From positions 1 to 6,798 of the forward strand of contig JAEWRS010000506.1 of NCBI GenBank assembly GCA_023398855.1: 6,798 nt of DNA. Reading direction: 5' to 3'. Position 1 is the first letter of the stretch; every line of letters starts with the position of its first letter. Under the pieces are notes generated by a model, which saw nothing but the letters and a program-made list of their open reading frames with translations, did not search any database and had not been told where the DNA came from. This document shows, in pieces, positions 1 to 6,734 of this stretch. The position numbers were made by a program, and so were the translations under genes. Source of the DNA: Bacillota bacterium (GTDB lineage Bacteria > Bacillota > Clostridia > Lachnospirales > Lachnospiraceae).

Positions 1-12
1 TATTGCTCACGC

Positions 13-43
13 AAAAAGAGCCCATACCAACAGGTATAGGCTC
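13..43 (-). terminator. Intrinsic terminator of the TPP riboswitch expression platform
   Basis: An 11-bp hairpin pairs 18-28 with 33-43 around a 4-nt loop and is followed on the minus strand by five U residues (13-17). One pair (23/38) is G-U on the minus-strand RNA but would be a C-A mismatch on the plus strand, which supports minus-strand use. It lies about 25 nt downstream of the TPP aptamer, as expected for a switch that terminates transcription when TPP is bound. An alternative pairing is visible: the aptamer's 3' GUAGG (71-75) can pair with CCUAU (36-40) in the terminator's 5' arm, a possible antiterminator. That alternative is inference. The controlled gene is beyond the left edge. Confidence 0.88.
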
Positions 44-61
44 GGAAAATACAATTGTCCC

Positions 62-155
62 GTATGAATCCCTACGTTGGCATTACCCAAATCAGGTTAT
101 AAAGGTCGAAGTTAATTACTTCCTCTCAGCCCGTCTACGAGCTCCCTCTTGTGGT
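62..155 (-). ncRNA. TPP riboswitch (THI element) aptamer
   Basis: The minus strand shows the conserved thiamin pyrophosphate aptamer elements in the right order: GGGAGC (141-146), GGCUGAGA (124-131), AACCUGAU (91-98), UAAUGCCA (78-85) and CGUAGGGA (69-76). The CUGAGA segment is the pyrimidine-binding part. The UUGG/CCAA pairs around GUAAUG form the helix of the pyrophosphate-sensing arm. A variable P3 hairpin, GAAGU/ACUUC, lies at 108-122. A terminator follows directly at 13-43 and a promoter precedes it at 160-188, so it is a complete switch. In bacteria these control thiamine synthesis, salvage or uptake genes; which one applies here cannot be seen. The outer P1 ends are approximate because that pairing is weak. 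Confidence 0.93.
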
Positions 156-159
156 CATT

Positions 160-188
160 AGTGTAGCATTCTGTTTTCGTCTTGTCAA
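160..188 (-). promoter_or_regulatory. Sigma-70/sigma-A promoter for the TPP riboswitch transcript
   Basis: On the minus strand a perfect -35 TTGACA (183-188) is followed by a 17-nt spacer and the -10 TACACT (160-165). The -10 is preceded by TGC, giving an extended -10. Predicted initiation falls near 152-154, just at the 5' edge of the TPP aptamer. The -35 begins only 22 nt after the trpA stop codon, so the downstream thiamine-regulated unit has its own promoter and need not depend on the trp operon. The call rests on consensus match and position only. Confidence 0.82.
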
Positions 189-210
189 GGAAAACATCCC
201 TGATCCGCTG

Positions 211-984
211 TCAGCCGGAAATGGCTGCCTTCATTTCCCGTACATAATCGCAGACAGGTCCTACACAGTCTTTTCCATATTTTGCGGCTATTTTCACAAT
301 GGCACTTCCCACAATAACGCCATCCGCGATTTTGCTCATTTCCTTTGCCTGCTCCGGCGTGGAGATACCAAAGCCAATGGCGCAGGGAATGTTCTTTGTC
401 TCTTTTACAAGGGAAACCATTTCACCGATATTGGTGTTGATTTCCGCCCTTACCCCTGTCACGCCCATGGAAGAAACGCAGTAAATAAATCCTTCTGATT
501 CTGATGCAATGGCCCGTATGCGCTCATTGGAAGTGGGGGCAATAAGGGAAATCAGCTCAATCCCGTATTTTCTGCAAAATGGAAGCAGTTCCTCTCTCTC
601 CTCAAAAGGCATATCCGGCACGATCAGGGCGTCAATGCCGCTTTCAGCCGCATTTTTTAAAAACCGTTCGCTTCCGTATACGAAAACAGGATTAATATAA
701 GTCATAAAAGCCAGGGGAACATTGGTTTTTTTCCGTATCCGTTTTACGCAGTCAAATAGCTTATCAGTGGTGGCTCCTGAGGCCAGGGCCCGCATATCAG
801 CTTCCTGGATCACGATTCCTTCTGCAATTGGGTCGGAAAAGGGGATTCCAAGCTCAATAAAATCCGCTCCGGCTTCAGCCATGGCAGGAACCAGCTCTTC
901 GGTGGTGGCAAGGTCAGGATCCCCTGCCGTAATAAATGGGATGAATGCCTTTCCCTTCGAAAATACGTCGCTTACTCTACTCAT
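211..984 (-). CDS. trpA: Tryptophan synthase alpha chain
   Basis: TrpA (257 aa) cleaves indole-3-glycerol phosphate to indole and glyceraldehyde-3-phosphate in the cytoplasm, passing indole to TrpB through the alpha2-beta2 tunnel. It is a TIM-barrel protein of normal family length. Visible motifs are [12 protein letters not shown] near the N-terminus (14-25), ELGIPFSDP at 44-52 with the catalytic Glu44, the flexible loop SSMGVTGVR (171-179), and GFGIS (204-208) and IVGSAIV (224-230) of the phosphate site. The ATG at 984 is chosen because it gives the standard N-terminus and has AAGGGGG (994-1000) 9 nt upstream. A GTG-initiated extension to 1161 has no family support. The start overlaps the trpB stop by 8 nt. 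Glu55 sits where the second catalytic residue is Asp in the enterobacterial enzyme, and Ile57 replaces the usual Pro of the following G-P. It is the last gene of the operon, with no clear terminator after it. Confidence 0.97.
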   Translation of the reverse strand: MSRVSDVFSKGKAFIPFITAGDPDLATTEELVPAMAEAGADFIELGIPFSDPIAEGIVIQEADMRALASGATTDKLFDCVKRIRKKTNVPLAFMTYINPVFVYGSERFLKNAAESGIDALIVPDMPFEEREELLPFCRKYGIELISLIAPTSNERIRAIASESEGFIYCVSSMGVTGVRAEINTNIGEMVSLVKETKNIPCAIGFGISTPEQAKEMSKIADGVIVGSAIVKIAAKYGKDCVGPVCDYVREMKAAISG

Positions 985-2161
985 AAATTTCAACCCCCTT
1001 ATAACGGGCAATGGCAGCCACATCCTTGTCGCCTCTCCCGGATAAATTAATGACAATGATATTCTCTTTTCCCATGGAAGGAGCGATTTTTCTGGCGTAT
1101 GCCACTGCATGGGCACTTTCAATGGCAGGAATGATCCCTTCCAGACGGGATAAGTATTCAAAGGCTTCTACTGCCTCCTGGTCCGTAACCGGGACGTAAG
1201 TGGCTCTCTTTGAGTCATAAAGAGCCGCGTGCTCCGGCCCGATGCCCGGATAATCAAGTCCAGCGGAAATGGAGAAAACAGGAGCAATCTGTCCGTATTC
1301 ATCCTGGCAGAAATAAGATTTCATGCCGTGGAAGATTCCAAGTGACCCGGTGGAAATGGTGGCAGCGTGCTTTCCTGTTTCAATTCCGTGGCCAGCAGCC
1401 TCACATCCTATGAGCTTTACGGAAGGCTCGTTTACAAACTCATGGAATATTCCCATGGCATTGCTACCGCCGCCCACACAGGCAATCACCACATCAGGAA
1501 GCTTTCCTTCTGCCTCTTCTAACTGTGTGCGGACCTCCTTGCCGATGATGCTCTGGAAATCCCTTACAATGGTTGGAAAGGGGTGAGGGCCCATGACAGA
1601 GCCTAAGACATAATGGGTATCAGCCACCCGGCTGGTCCATTCCCTCATGGTCTCATTGACCGCATCCTTTAGGGTCTGGGTTCCGCTTGTTACGGCGTGG
1701 ACCTTTGTACCTAACAGCTCCATGCGGAATACATTTAAGGCCTGGCGGTCCGTATCTTCCTTGCCCATGAAAACTTCGCATTCCATTCCCATGAGAGCAG
1801 CGGCAGTGGCCGTGGCAACTCCGTGCTGACCGGCCCCTGTTTCAGCGATGACTCTGGTCTTTCCCATCTTTTTTGCGAGAAGAACCTGGCCCAGGGCATT
1901 GTTGATCTTGTGGGAACCGGTATGGTTTAAATCCTCCCGCTTGAGATAGATTTTTGCACCGCCCAGATCCTCTGTCATCCGCTCTGCATAATAGAGCAGG
2001 GAAGGCCTTCCGGTATATTTTTTATGGAGGTCAGAAAGCTCTTCTAAAAACTTCTGGTCATGGCTGTACTTTTCATAAGCTTGTTCCAGCTCATTTACTG
2101 CGTTCATCAGCGTTTCGGGGACAAATTGTCCGCCGTGCTGTCCAAATTTTCCTTTTGACAT
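977..2161 (-). CDS. trpB: Tryptophan synthase beta chain
   Basis: TrpB (394 aa) is the PLP enzyme that condenses indole with L-serine to give L-tryptophan; it forms the tryptophan synthase complex with TrpA. It has the length and motifs of the canonical TrpB1 type: the N-terminal GGQFVPETL (10-18), HTGSHKINN (80-88) with the PLP-binding Lys85, [10 protein letters not shown] (107-116) with catalytic Glu107, the phosphate-binding GGGSNA (230-235), and SGRGDKD (374-380) near the C-terminus. The ATG at 2161 gives the standard N-terminus and has AAGGAG (2171-2176) 9 nt upstream, inside trpF. Its first 55 nt overlap the trpF 3' end, and its 3' end carries the trpA ribosome binding site. No damage or missing residue is seen. 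Confidence 0.98.
   Translation of the reverse strand: MSKGKFGQHGGQFVPETLMNAVNELEQAYEKYSHDQKFLEELSDLHKKYTGRPSLLYYAERMTEDLGGAKIYLKREDLNHTGSHKINNALGQVLLAKKMGKTRVIAETGAGQHGVATATAAALMGMECEVFMGKEDTDRQALNVFRMELLGTKVHAVTSGTQTLKDAVNETMREWTSRVADTHYVLGSVMGPHPFPTIVRDFQSIIGKEVRTQLEEAEGKLPDVVIACVGGGSNAMGIFHEFVNEPSVKLIGCEAAGHGIETGKHAATISTGSLGIFHGMKSYFCQDEYGQIAPVFSISAGLDYPGIGPEHAALYDSKRATYVPVTDQEAVEAFEYLSRLEGIIPAIESAHAVAYARKIAPSMGKENIIVINLSGRGDKDVAAIARYKGVEIYE
994..1000 (-). promoter_or_regulatory. trpA ribosome binding site inside trpB
   Basis: AAGGGGG on the minus strand lies 9 nt before the ATG at 984. It is embedded in the last codons of trpB and settles the trpA start in favour of the 257-residue protein rather than the longer open frame reaching 1161. 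Confidence 0.85.
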
Positions 2162-2790
2162 GGATTTCCACTCCTTACTATTTGTATGATTTCTTTTATT
2201 TTTTCAGGGTCCTTTTTCCCGTCCGTTTCCACGGAACTGCTTAAATCCAGGCAAAAGGCCTGAGTATTCATTGCCTGCTTAATGTTTGAAGCGTCTATGC
2301 CTCCGGCCAGGAACCAGGGCTTTTTTAAGTCTGGTATCATGGACCAGTCAAAGGTCTTTCCGCTGCCCCCGTAAGCATCTTTTGTATAAGTGTCAAAAAG
2401 CAGGAAGTCCGCGGGAAGGCCCTGTGCGTCCTTTATATCCTGTGCAAACCGGACCCGTATGGCCTTTATAATAGGAATGCCGGGAGCCAGGCGGTTTTTT
2501 AGTTCCAGAATGTAATCCCGGTCCTCATCCCCGTGAAGCTGGATAAGATCAATGGTTTTATTCTCAGCCAGGACCAGGATTTCCTTTATAGGGCTGTTTA
2601 CGAAAACGCCCACCGCCGGTATTTCCGGCAGCAGCAGCTTTTTCAGCTCATAAGCTTCCGGTCCGGTGAGGCGGCGTTTTCCAGGGGCAAATACAAAACC
2701 AATGTAATCAGGTCTCCATGCATTCACAGCCAGGATATCCTCCCTCCGGGTCAGACCGCATAGTTTGATCCGTGTTTTTCCCCCATTCAT
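2107..2790 (-). CDS. trpF: Phosphoribosylanthranilate isomerase
   Basis: TrpF (227 aa) performs the Amadori rearrangement of N-(5'-phosphoribosyl)anthranilate to CdRP, the third step of the pathway. It is a small TIM barrel. The motif KLCGLT (9-14) holds the general base Cys11, LLFDTYT (130-136) holds the general acid Asp133, and QLHG (84-87), LAGGI (161-165) and the phosphate-site segment starting [13 protein letters not shown] (182-194) are all present. The last motif usually reads SSGVE; here Ser replaces the Gly. The ATG at 2790 overlaps the trpC stop as ATGA and is preceded by AAGAGGG (2798-2804). Homologues usually end near residue 207; this one runs about 20 polar residues further, so the gene overlaps trpB by 55 nt. 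TrpF is separate from TrpC here, unlike the enterobacterial fusion. Confidence 0.96.
   Translation of the reverse strand: MNGGKTRIKLCGLTRREDILAVNAWRPDYIGFVFAPGKRRLTGPEAYELKKLLLPEIPAVGVFVNSPIKEILVLAENKTIDLIQLHGDEDRDYILELKNRLAPGIPIIKAIRVRFAQDIKDAQGLPADFLLFDTYTKDAYGGSGKTFDWSMIPDLKKPWFLAGGIDASNIKQAMNTQAFCLDLSSSVETDGKKDPEKIKEIIQIVRSGNPCQKENLDSTADNLSPKR
2171..2176 (-). promoter_or_regulatory. trpB ribosome binding site inside trpF
   Basis: AAGGAG on the minus strand lies 9 nt before the trpB ATG at 2161. It is within the coding sequence for the TrpF C-terminal tail, so ribosomes finishing trpF pass over it and terminate 55 nt inside trpB. Confidence 0.85.
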
Positions 2791-3581
2791 TGCGCAGCCC
2801 TCTTAAAGCCGTCCAGGATTTCCTTTTTATCAGGAGAGCGCATAAGGCTTTCCCCGATTAAGACGGCATTGACCCCGGCTTCTGACAGAAGGCGGATGTC
2901 TGTTACTGTTTTAATTCCGCTTTCTGCCACAAAGACCACGTCAGAGGGAACCAGTCTTCTTAGACGGAGGGAATTGTTAAAATCCACTTCAAAGGTTTTC
3001 AAATTCCGGTTATTTACTCCAATAATACTGGCTCCTGCGGTCAGCGCGGAATGGATCTCCTTTTCATCATGGGCCTCCACAAGAGCGCTTAAGCCAAGGC
3101 TTTTACACAGCTTTAATCCCTCTTCCAGGGCCTTTGTATCCAAGAGGGCACAGATGAGAAGTACCGCTGAAGCGCCTATGACCTTTGCCTCGTAAATCTG
3201 GTAGGGATCCACAATAAAATCCTTTCTGAGAAGGGGGAGGCCAACTTTATGGCTGATCTCTGTTAAGTAGCTGTTGTTTCCCAGAAAATATTCCGGTTCC
3301 GTGAGGATTGAAATGGCATCAGCCCCAGCTGTTTCATAATCCTTTGCGATCTCCACATAGGGAAAATCAGGAGCAATGAGTCCCTTGGAAGGAGAAGCCC
3401 GCTTTACCTCACAGATAAAGGAAATGCCGGGTGAGGCCAGGCTTTGCTCAAAGGAAAGCCCGTTCTCTATTGACTTTTCCAAGGATTCAAATGCCAGTTT
3501 TTCCATGGTTTTCATGGGGATTTTCTTTTTTGCCGCCTCAGCCCGTTTTTTAGAGGCAGCAGCAAGGTCGTCAAGTATCAT
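2787..3581 (-). CDS. trpC: Indole-3-glycerol phosphate synthase
   Basis: TrpC (264 aa) decarboxylates and cyclises CdRP to indole-3-glycerol phosphate, the fourth pathway step, in the cytoplasm. It is a monofunctional TIM barrel of typical length with the N-terminal helical extension (roughly 1-50). Active-site motifs are EVKRASPSKG (58-67; Glu58, Lys60), LTEPEYF (93-99), LRKDFI (118-123; catalytic Lys120), LVEAHDE (167-173; Glu169), IGVNNRNL (187-194), AESGI (219-223) and LIGESLM (241-247). The ATG at 3581 overlaps the trpD stop by 4 nt (ATGA), with GAGG at 3589-3592 as ribosome binding site. Its stop overlaps the trpF start the same way, suggesting translational coupling along trpD-trpC-trpF. 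Confidence 0.98.
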   Translation of the reverse strand: MILDDLAAASKKRAEAAKKKIPMKTMEKLAFESLEKSIENGLSFEQSLASPGISFICEVKRASPSKGLIAPDFPYVEIAKDYETAGADAISILTEPEYFLGNNSYLTEISHKVGLPLLRKDFIVDPYQIYEAKVIGASAVLLICALLDTKALEEGLKLCKSLGLSALVEAHDEKEIHSALTAGASIIGVNNRNLKTFEVDFNNSLRLRRLVPSDVVFVAESGIKTVTDIRLLSEAGVNAVLIGESLMRSPDKKEILDGFKRAAQ

Positions 3582-4597
3582 AAAAGTACCTCATTAGTCA
3601 TTGTTACAAATTCCTCAAGCTTTCTGGCGGCTTTTCCTGAATCAATGAGATCAGCCGCTTTTTCTATGCACTGGGAAATGGTACAGTCATCAATTCCCAG
3701 GTACAAGCTGAGGGCAGAGTTTAATAGGACAATATCCCGCTTTGGCCCGTGGAGTGTTCCATTTAAGATGTCTCTGGTGATCTGGGCATTCTGGGCAGGC
3801 GTGCCGCCCACCAGCTCAGGAAGGCTGCAGCGGTTTAAGGAAAATTCCTCCGGAGAGATCTTATAAGGCGTCAGTTCTCCGAAACGGATCTCGCATACGT
3901 GGCTGGGACCTGTGACAGTGGCTTCATCCAGTCCGTCATCTCCGCATACCACCAGCCCCCGCTTGACTCCCAGATTGCTTAATACCTTTGCAAGCGGTTC
4001 CACCAGATTCTTATCATAAACTCCCAGAAGCTGCATGGTGGCTCCCGCCGGATTGGAGAGAGGCCCTAAGATGTTAAAGATGGTCCGCACTCCAAGCTCC
4101 TTTCGCACCGGTCCGGCGTATTTCATGGAAGAGTGGTAAGCCTGTGCAAAGAGGAAGCACATGCCTGTTTTCTTTAATATCTTCCCCGACTGCTCTGCCG
4201 TTAAGTTTAAATTTACCCCAAGGTGTTCCAGCACATCAGCAGCTCCGCTTTTGCTGGAAACGCTGCGGTTGCCGTGCTTTGCCACAGGAACTCCCCCTGC
4301 TGCCACTACAAAAGCAGTGGTGGTGGAGATGTTAAAGGTCCCTGCTTCGTCGCCTCCTGTGCCCACAATATCAATGACAGGAAAGTCTGGCTCCAGCCTT
4401 AAAGCCTTTTCACGCATGACGGTTGCACAGGCAGTGATCTCGTCAATGGTTTCCCCCTTCATCCGAAGCCCTGTTAAAAATGCGGCCATCTGGGCAGGAG
4501 TGGTTTCTCCGCTCATGATCTCGTTCATCACCTCTTTTGCAGCCTCAAAGCTTAAATCCTGTCCTGTGATTACTTCATGGATTGCCTGCTGGATCAT
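3578..4597 (-). CDS. trpD: Anthranilate phosphoribosyltransferase
   Basis: TrpD (339 aa) transfers phosphoribose from PRPP to anthranilate, giving phosphoribosylanthranilate. Length and motifs are those of the stand-alone enzyme (class IV phosphoribosyltransferase fold): an N-terminal helical domain (about 1-70), the glycine-rich GTGGD (79-83) that binds PRPP pyrophosphate, KHGNRSVSSKSGAAD (107-121), RTIFNILGPLSNPA (171-184) with the anthranilate-contacting Arg, and the metal-binding GDDGLDE (219-225). The ATG at 4597 directly follows the trpG TAA with no gap and has a strong AAAGGAGG (4606-4613). It is not fused to the glutamine amidotransferase, unlike in E. coli. It ends in an ATGA overlap with trpC. 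No missing key residue is seen. Confidence 0.98.
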   Translation of the reverse strand: MIQQAIHEVITGQDLSFEAAKEVMNEIMSGETTPAQMAAFLTGLRMKGETIDEITACATVMREKALRLEPDFPVIDIVGTGGDEAGTFNISTTTAFVVAAGGVPVAKHGNRSVSSKSGAADVLEHLGVNLNLTAEQSGKILKKTGMCFLFAQAYHSSMKYAGPVRKELGVRTIFNILGPLSNPAGATMQLLGVYDKNLVEPLAKVLSNLGVKRGLVVCGDDGLDEATVTGPSHVCEIRFGELTPYKISPEEFSLNRCSLPELVGGTPAQNAQITRDILNGTLHGPKRDIVLLNSALSLYLGIDDCTISQCIEKAADLIDSGKAARKLEEFVTMTNEVLL

Positions 4598-5182
4598 TTA
4601 ATCTGCCTCCTTTATTTGAATGGATAAGAAATTTTTAAGTATGGTCATCCCGTTTGGTGTCAGGATTGATTCCGGGTGGAACTGAAGCCCATAAAGGGGA
4701 TACTCTTTATGCTTTACCGCCATGACTTCCCCCATATCATCGGCACCGATCACGGTCAGACAATCAGGAAGAGAATCCTTTGCGGCGATAAGAGAGTGAT
4801 ACCTGGCTGCTGGAATCTGTTGTGGAAGCCCGAAAAAGATGGGATCAGAAACATCAATGGTGAGAAGGCTCTGCTTTCCGTGCATCAGCTTCTTTGCATG
4901 GGTGATCTCTGCGCCGAATACTTCGCAGATTCCCTGGTGTCCCAGGCATACTCCAAGCATGGGGACTGTTCCCGAAAGCGTCCTGACCACATCCTCACAC
5001 ACACCGGCATCCTTTGGATAGCCTGGGCCAGGGGAGAGGATGATATGGCTGGGAGAGAGGTTCCTTATTTCTTCCACTGTCATCTCATCGTTTCGTATGA
5101 CTCTGATATCAGGATTTAAGCTGCCAGACATCTGGACTAAATTGTAGGAAAAGCTGTCGTAATTATCGATCAAAAGAATCAT
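4598..5182 (-). CDS. trpG: Anthranilate synthase component II, glutamine amidotransferase
   Basis: TrpG (194 aa) is a class I glutamine amidotransferase that hydrolyses glutamine and channels ammonia to TrpE for anthranilate synthesis. The whole protein is one amidotransferase domain of usual length. It shows the N-terminal LLIDNYDSFSYNL (3-15), the oxyanion-strand motif LSPGPGYP (49-56), the nucleophile elbow GVCLGHQ (77-83) with Cys79, MHGK (100-103), and FHPES (168-172) with His169 and Glu171, so the catalytic triad is complete. The ATG at 5182 overlaps the trpE stop by 1 nt (TGATG) behind GGGGAGGTGA (5190-5199). The same family supplies PabA for folate synthesis, and a shared role cannot be excluded, but the position inside the trp operon argues for TrpG. 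Confidence 0.96.
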   Translation of the reverse strand: MILLIDNYDSFSYNLVQMSGSLNPDIRVIRNDEMTVEEIRNLSPSHIILSPGPGYPKDAGVCEDVVRTLSGTVPMLGVCLGHQGICEVFGAEITHAKKLMHGKQSLLTIDVSDPIFFGLPQQIPAARYHSLIAAKDSLPDCLTVIGADDMGEVMAVKHKEYPLYGLQFHPESILTPNGMTILKNFLSIQIKEAD

Positions 5183-6654
5183 CAGTCATTCACCTCCCCT
5201 GCTGTTTCAATGGCCTGGATCACGGCCTTTGCCTTGTTTTCCGATTCCTCGTACTCTTGCTCTGGAACGCTGTCGGCCACAATGCCGCCTCCCGCCTGAA
5301 CATATACCTTTCCCTGGCTCTTTACTGCCATGCGTATGGCAATGCAGGTATCCATGTTTCCGGTAAAATCAATGTAGCCCAGGGCACCTCCGTAAATGCC
5401 CCTTGGCTCTGTTTCCAGCTTTTCGATGATCTCACAGGCCCGGATCTTCGGTGCCCCGGAAAGGGTGCCCGCAGGAAGGACCGCCTCAATGGCATGGAAC
5501 CCATCCCGGTCAGGGGTAATGTCCGCCTCCACCTGGGAGCAGATGTGCATGATCCTGGAATAACGGTGGATCATTTTGTATCCTGTCACCTCCACTGTGG
5601 AAAACCCGGCGATTTTTCCTAAATCATTTCTTCCCAGGTCCACCAGCATGTTGTGCTCTGCCAGCTCCTTTTCGTCCTCCAAAAGCTCTTTGGAAAGCCG
5701 GTTGTCTTCTTCCTCGTCCCTTCCCCGTGGTCTGGAGCCTGCCACCGGAAAGGTGGTGAGACGGCCGTTCTTTAAACGGACCAGGGTTTCCGGAGAGGTG
5801 CTTATGATCTCCGTATCATCCATGTGGAGATATACCATGTAGGGAGATGGATTGGTGGTTCTTAAAACCCGGTAGGCATTTAAGAGACTATCCTGGTAAT
5901 CGCTTGTGAACTGCCTGGAAAGCACTGCCTGGAAGATGTCTCCGTCCACGATATACTCTTTTGCCCGCTCCACCATGGAGCAAAACTCCTCCTTTGTCAC
6001 ATTGCAGCGGAAGTTTGGGCGGCTGGTGACTGCGGATTTTTTTAAGGGAGTATTTTCTCCGATCATGGCTGTAATGCTTTCCAGCTTTGTACATGCTTTC
6101 CCGTAGTTTTCCATGACCCGGTCAGTTTTCATATGAACCACCAGGCTAATTTTCTGCTTCAGATGATCATAGGCAATGACAGTATCAAAAAGCATTAAGT
6201 CAAAATCATTGCAGGCCCCTTTTTTGATGGACAGGACAGGCTCCGCATAACCGATCATGCTGTATGCAAAATACCCTACAAACCCTCCGGTAAAGGGGGG
6301 AAGGCCTGGAAGCGTTGGAGAGCGGTAATCCTTTAAGATATCCCTTAGCACATCGTAGGGTTTTTCGGTCTGGAACACCTGATCCGCTTCCTGCTGGTCA
6401 TAATGATGGACTCTTACCACCTGATCCTTTAAGGTGACCTTAAGGACCGGATCATAGCCGAGAAAGGAGTAACGTCCCCATTTCTCGCCTCCCTCAATGC
6501 TTTCAAGCAGATAATACCGGCTGCTTTTGGCTGCGATCTTTCGCAGCAGGGTAATGGGTGTGACAATGTCTGCAAAGATTTCCCTGCAGACCGGGATGAC
6601 AGGATAGGAAGCGGCAAGTGCTTCGATTTCCTTACAGTCTGGCGTGATGTTCAT
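5182..6654 (-). CDS. trpE: Anthranilate synthase component I
   Basis: TrpE (490 aa) converts chorismate to anthranilate using ammonia from TrpG; it is the committed and usually feedback-inhibited step. The N-terminal domain contains LLES (49-52), part of the known tryptophan-binding site, so feedback inhibition is likely kept. The C-terminal chorismate-binding domain (about 220-485) shows FQAVLSR (241-247), STSPE (285-289), PVAGSRPRG (303-311), LAEHNMLVDLGRND (331-344), GTLSGAPKIRA (396-406) and VQAGGGIVADS (452-462). The LLES motif and position favour TrpE over PabB. I start at the ATG at 6654 because AAAGGAG lies 10 nt upstream and homology begins there. The frame stays open into the leader as far as a GTG at 6759, but that GTG lies within the T-box sequence itself. 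Confidence 0.97.
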   Translation of the reverse strand: MNITPDCKEIEALAASYPVIPVCREIFADIVTPITLLRKIAAKSSRYYLLESIEGGEKWGRYSFLGYDPVLKVTLKDQVVRVHHYDQQEADQVFQTEKPYDVLRDILKDYRSPTLPGLPPFTGGFVGYFAYSMIGYAEPVLSIKKGACNDFDLMLFDTVIAYDHLKQKISLVVHMKTDRVMENYGKACTKLESITAMIGENTPLKKSAVTSRPNFRCNVTKEEFCSMVERAKEYIVDGDIFQAVLSRQFTSDYQDSLLNAYRVLRTTNPSPYMVYLHMDDTEIISTSPETLVRLKNGRLTTFPVAGSRPRGRDEEEDNRLSKELLEDEKELAEHNMLVDLGRNDLGKIAGFSTVEVTGYKMIHRYSRIMHICSQVEADITPDRDGFHAIEAVLPAGTLSGAPKIRACEIIEKLETEPRGIYGGALGYIDFTGNMDTCIAIRMAVKSQGKVYVQAGGGIVADSVPEQEYEESENKAKAVIQAIETAGEVND

Positions 6655-6664
6655 GGTTATTACG

Positions 6665-6671
6665 CTCCTTT
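6665..6671 (-). promoter_or_regulatory. trpE ribosome binding site
   Basis: AAAGGAG on the minus strand is 10 nt before the ATG at 6654 and about 10 nt after the terminator U-run, so it is only transcribed when the T-box leader reads through. It decides the trpE start over the longer open frame that extends into the leader. Confidence 0.88.
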
Positions 6672-6680
6672 CTATACGAT

Positions 6681-6734
6681 AAAAAAGGCCTCCGTCCCTC
6701 CTCCATATTGCTATGGATAAGAGGGACGAAAGCC
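6681..6734 (-). terminator. T-box leader terminator (attenuator)
   Basis: On the minus strand a long hairpin pairs about 6712-6734 with 6687-6707, including a GUCCCUC/GAGGGAC core, and is followed by six U residues (6681-6686). Several pairs are G-U in the minus-strand RNA, so the hairpin is better on that strand. The 5' arm at 6722-6731 is the same segment that pairs with the T-box in the antiterminator, making the two structures mutually exclusive, as in classical T-box attenuators. Confidence 0.93.

Noticed and set aside
212..227. Small hairpin at the trpA stop as a possible trp operon terminator
   Set aside because: Only five base pairs (CAGCC/GGCTG) and no U-run immediately after it; not a credible intrinsic terminator.
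151..498. Plus-strand open frame of 115 codons over the trpA end and TPP promoter
   Set aside because: It covers the 3' part of trpA and the promoter region of the minus strand, and has no family resemblance.
985..1161. N-terminal extension of trpA to 1161
   Set aside because: These codons are trpB read in another frame. The extension has no family resemblance, and the internal ATG at 984 has its own ribosome binding site.
4161..4601. Plus-strand open frame of 146 codons opposite trpD
   Set aside because: It lies entirely antisense to a well-conserved trpD, has no recognisable domain and no convincing ribosome binding site; it is a shadow frame.
4676..5119. Plus-strand open frame of 147 codons opposite trpG
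   Set aside because: It is antisense to conserved TrpG motifs, and its composition is explained by the complementary codons.
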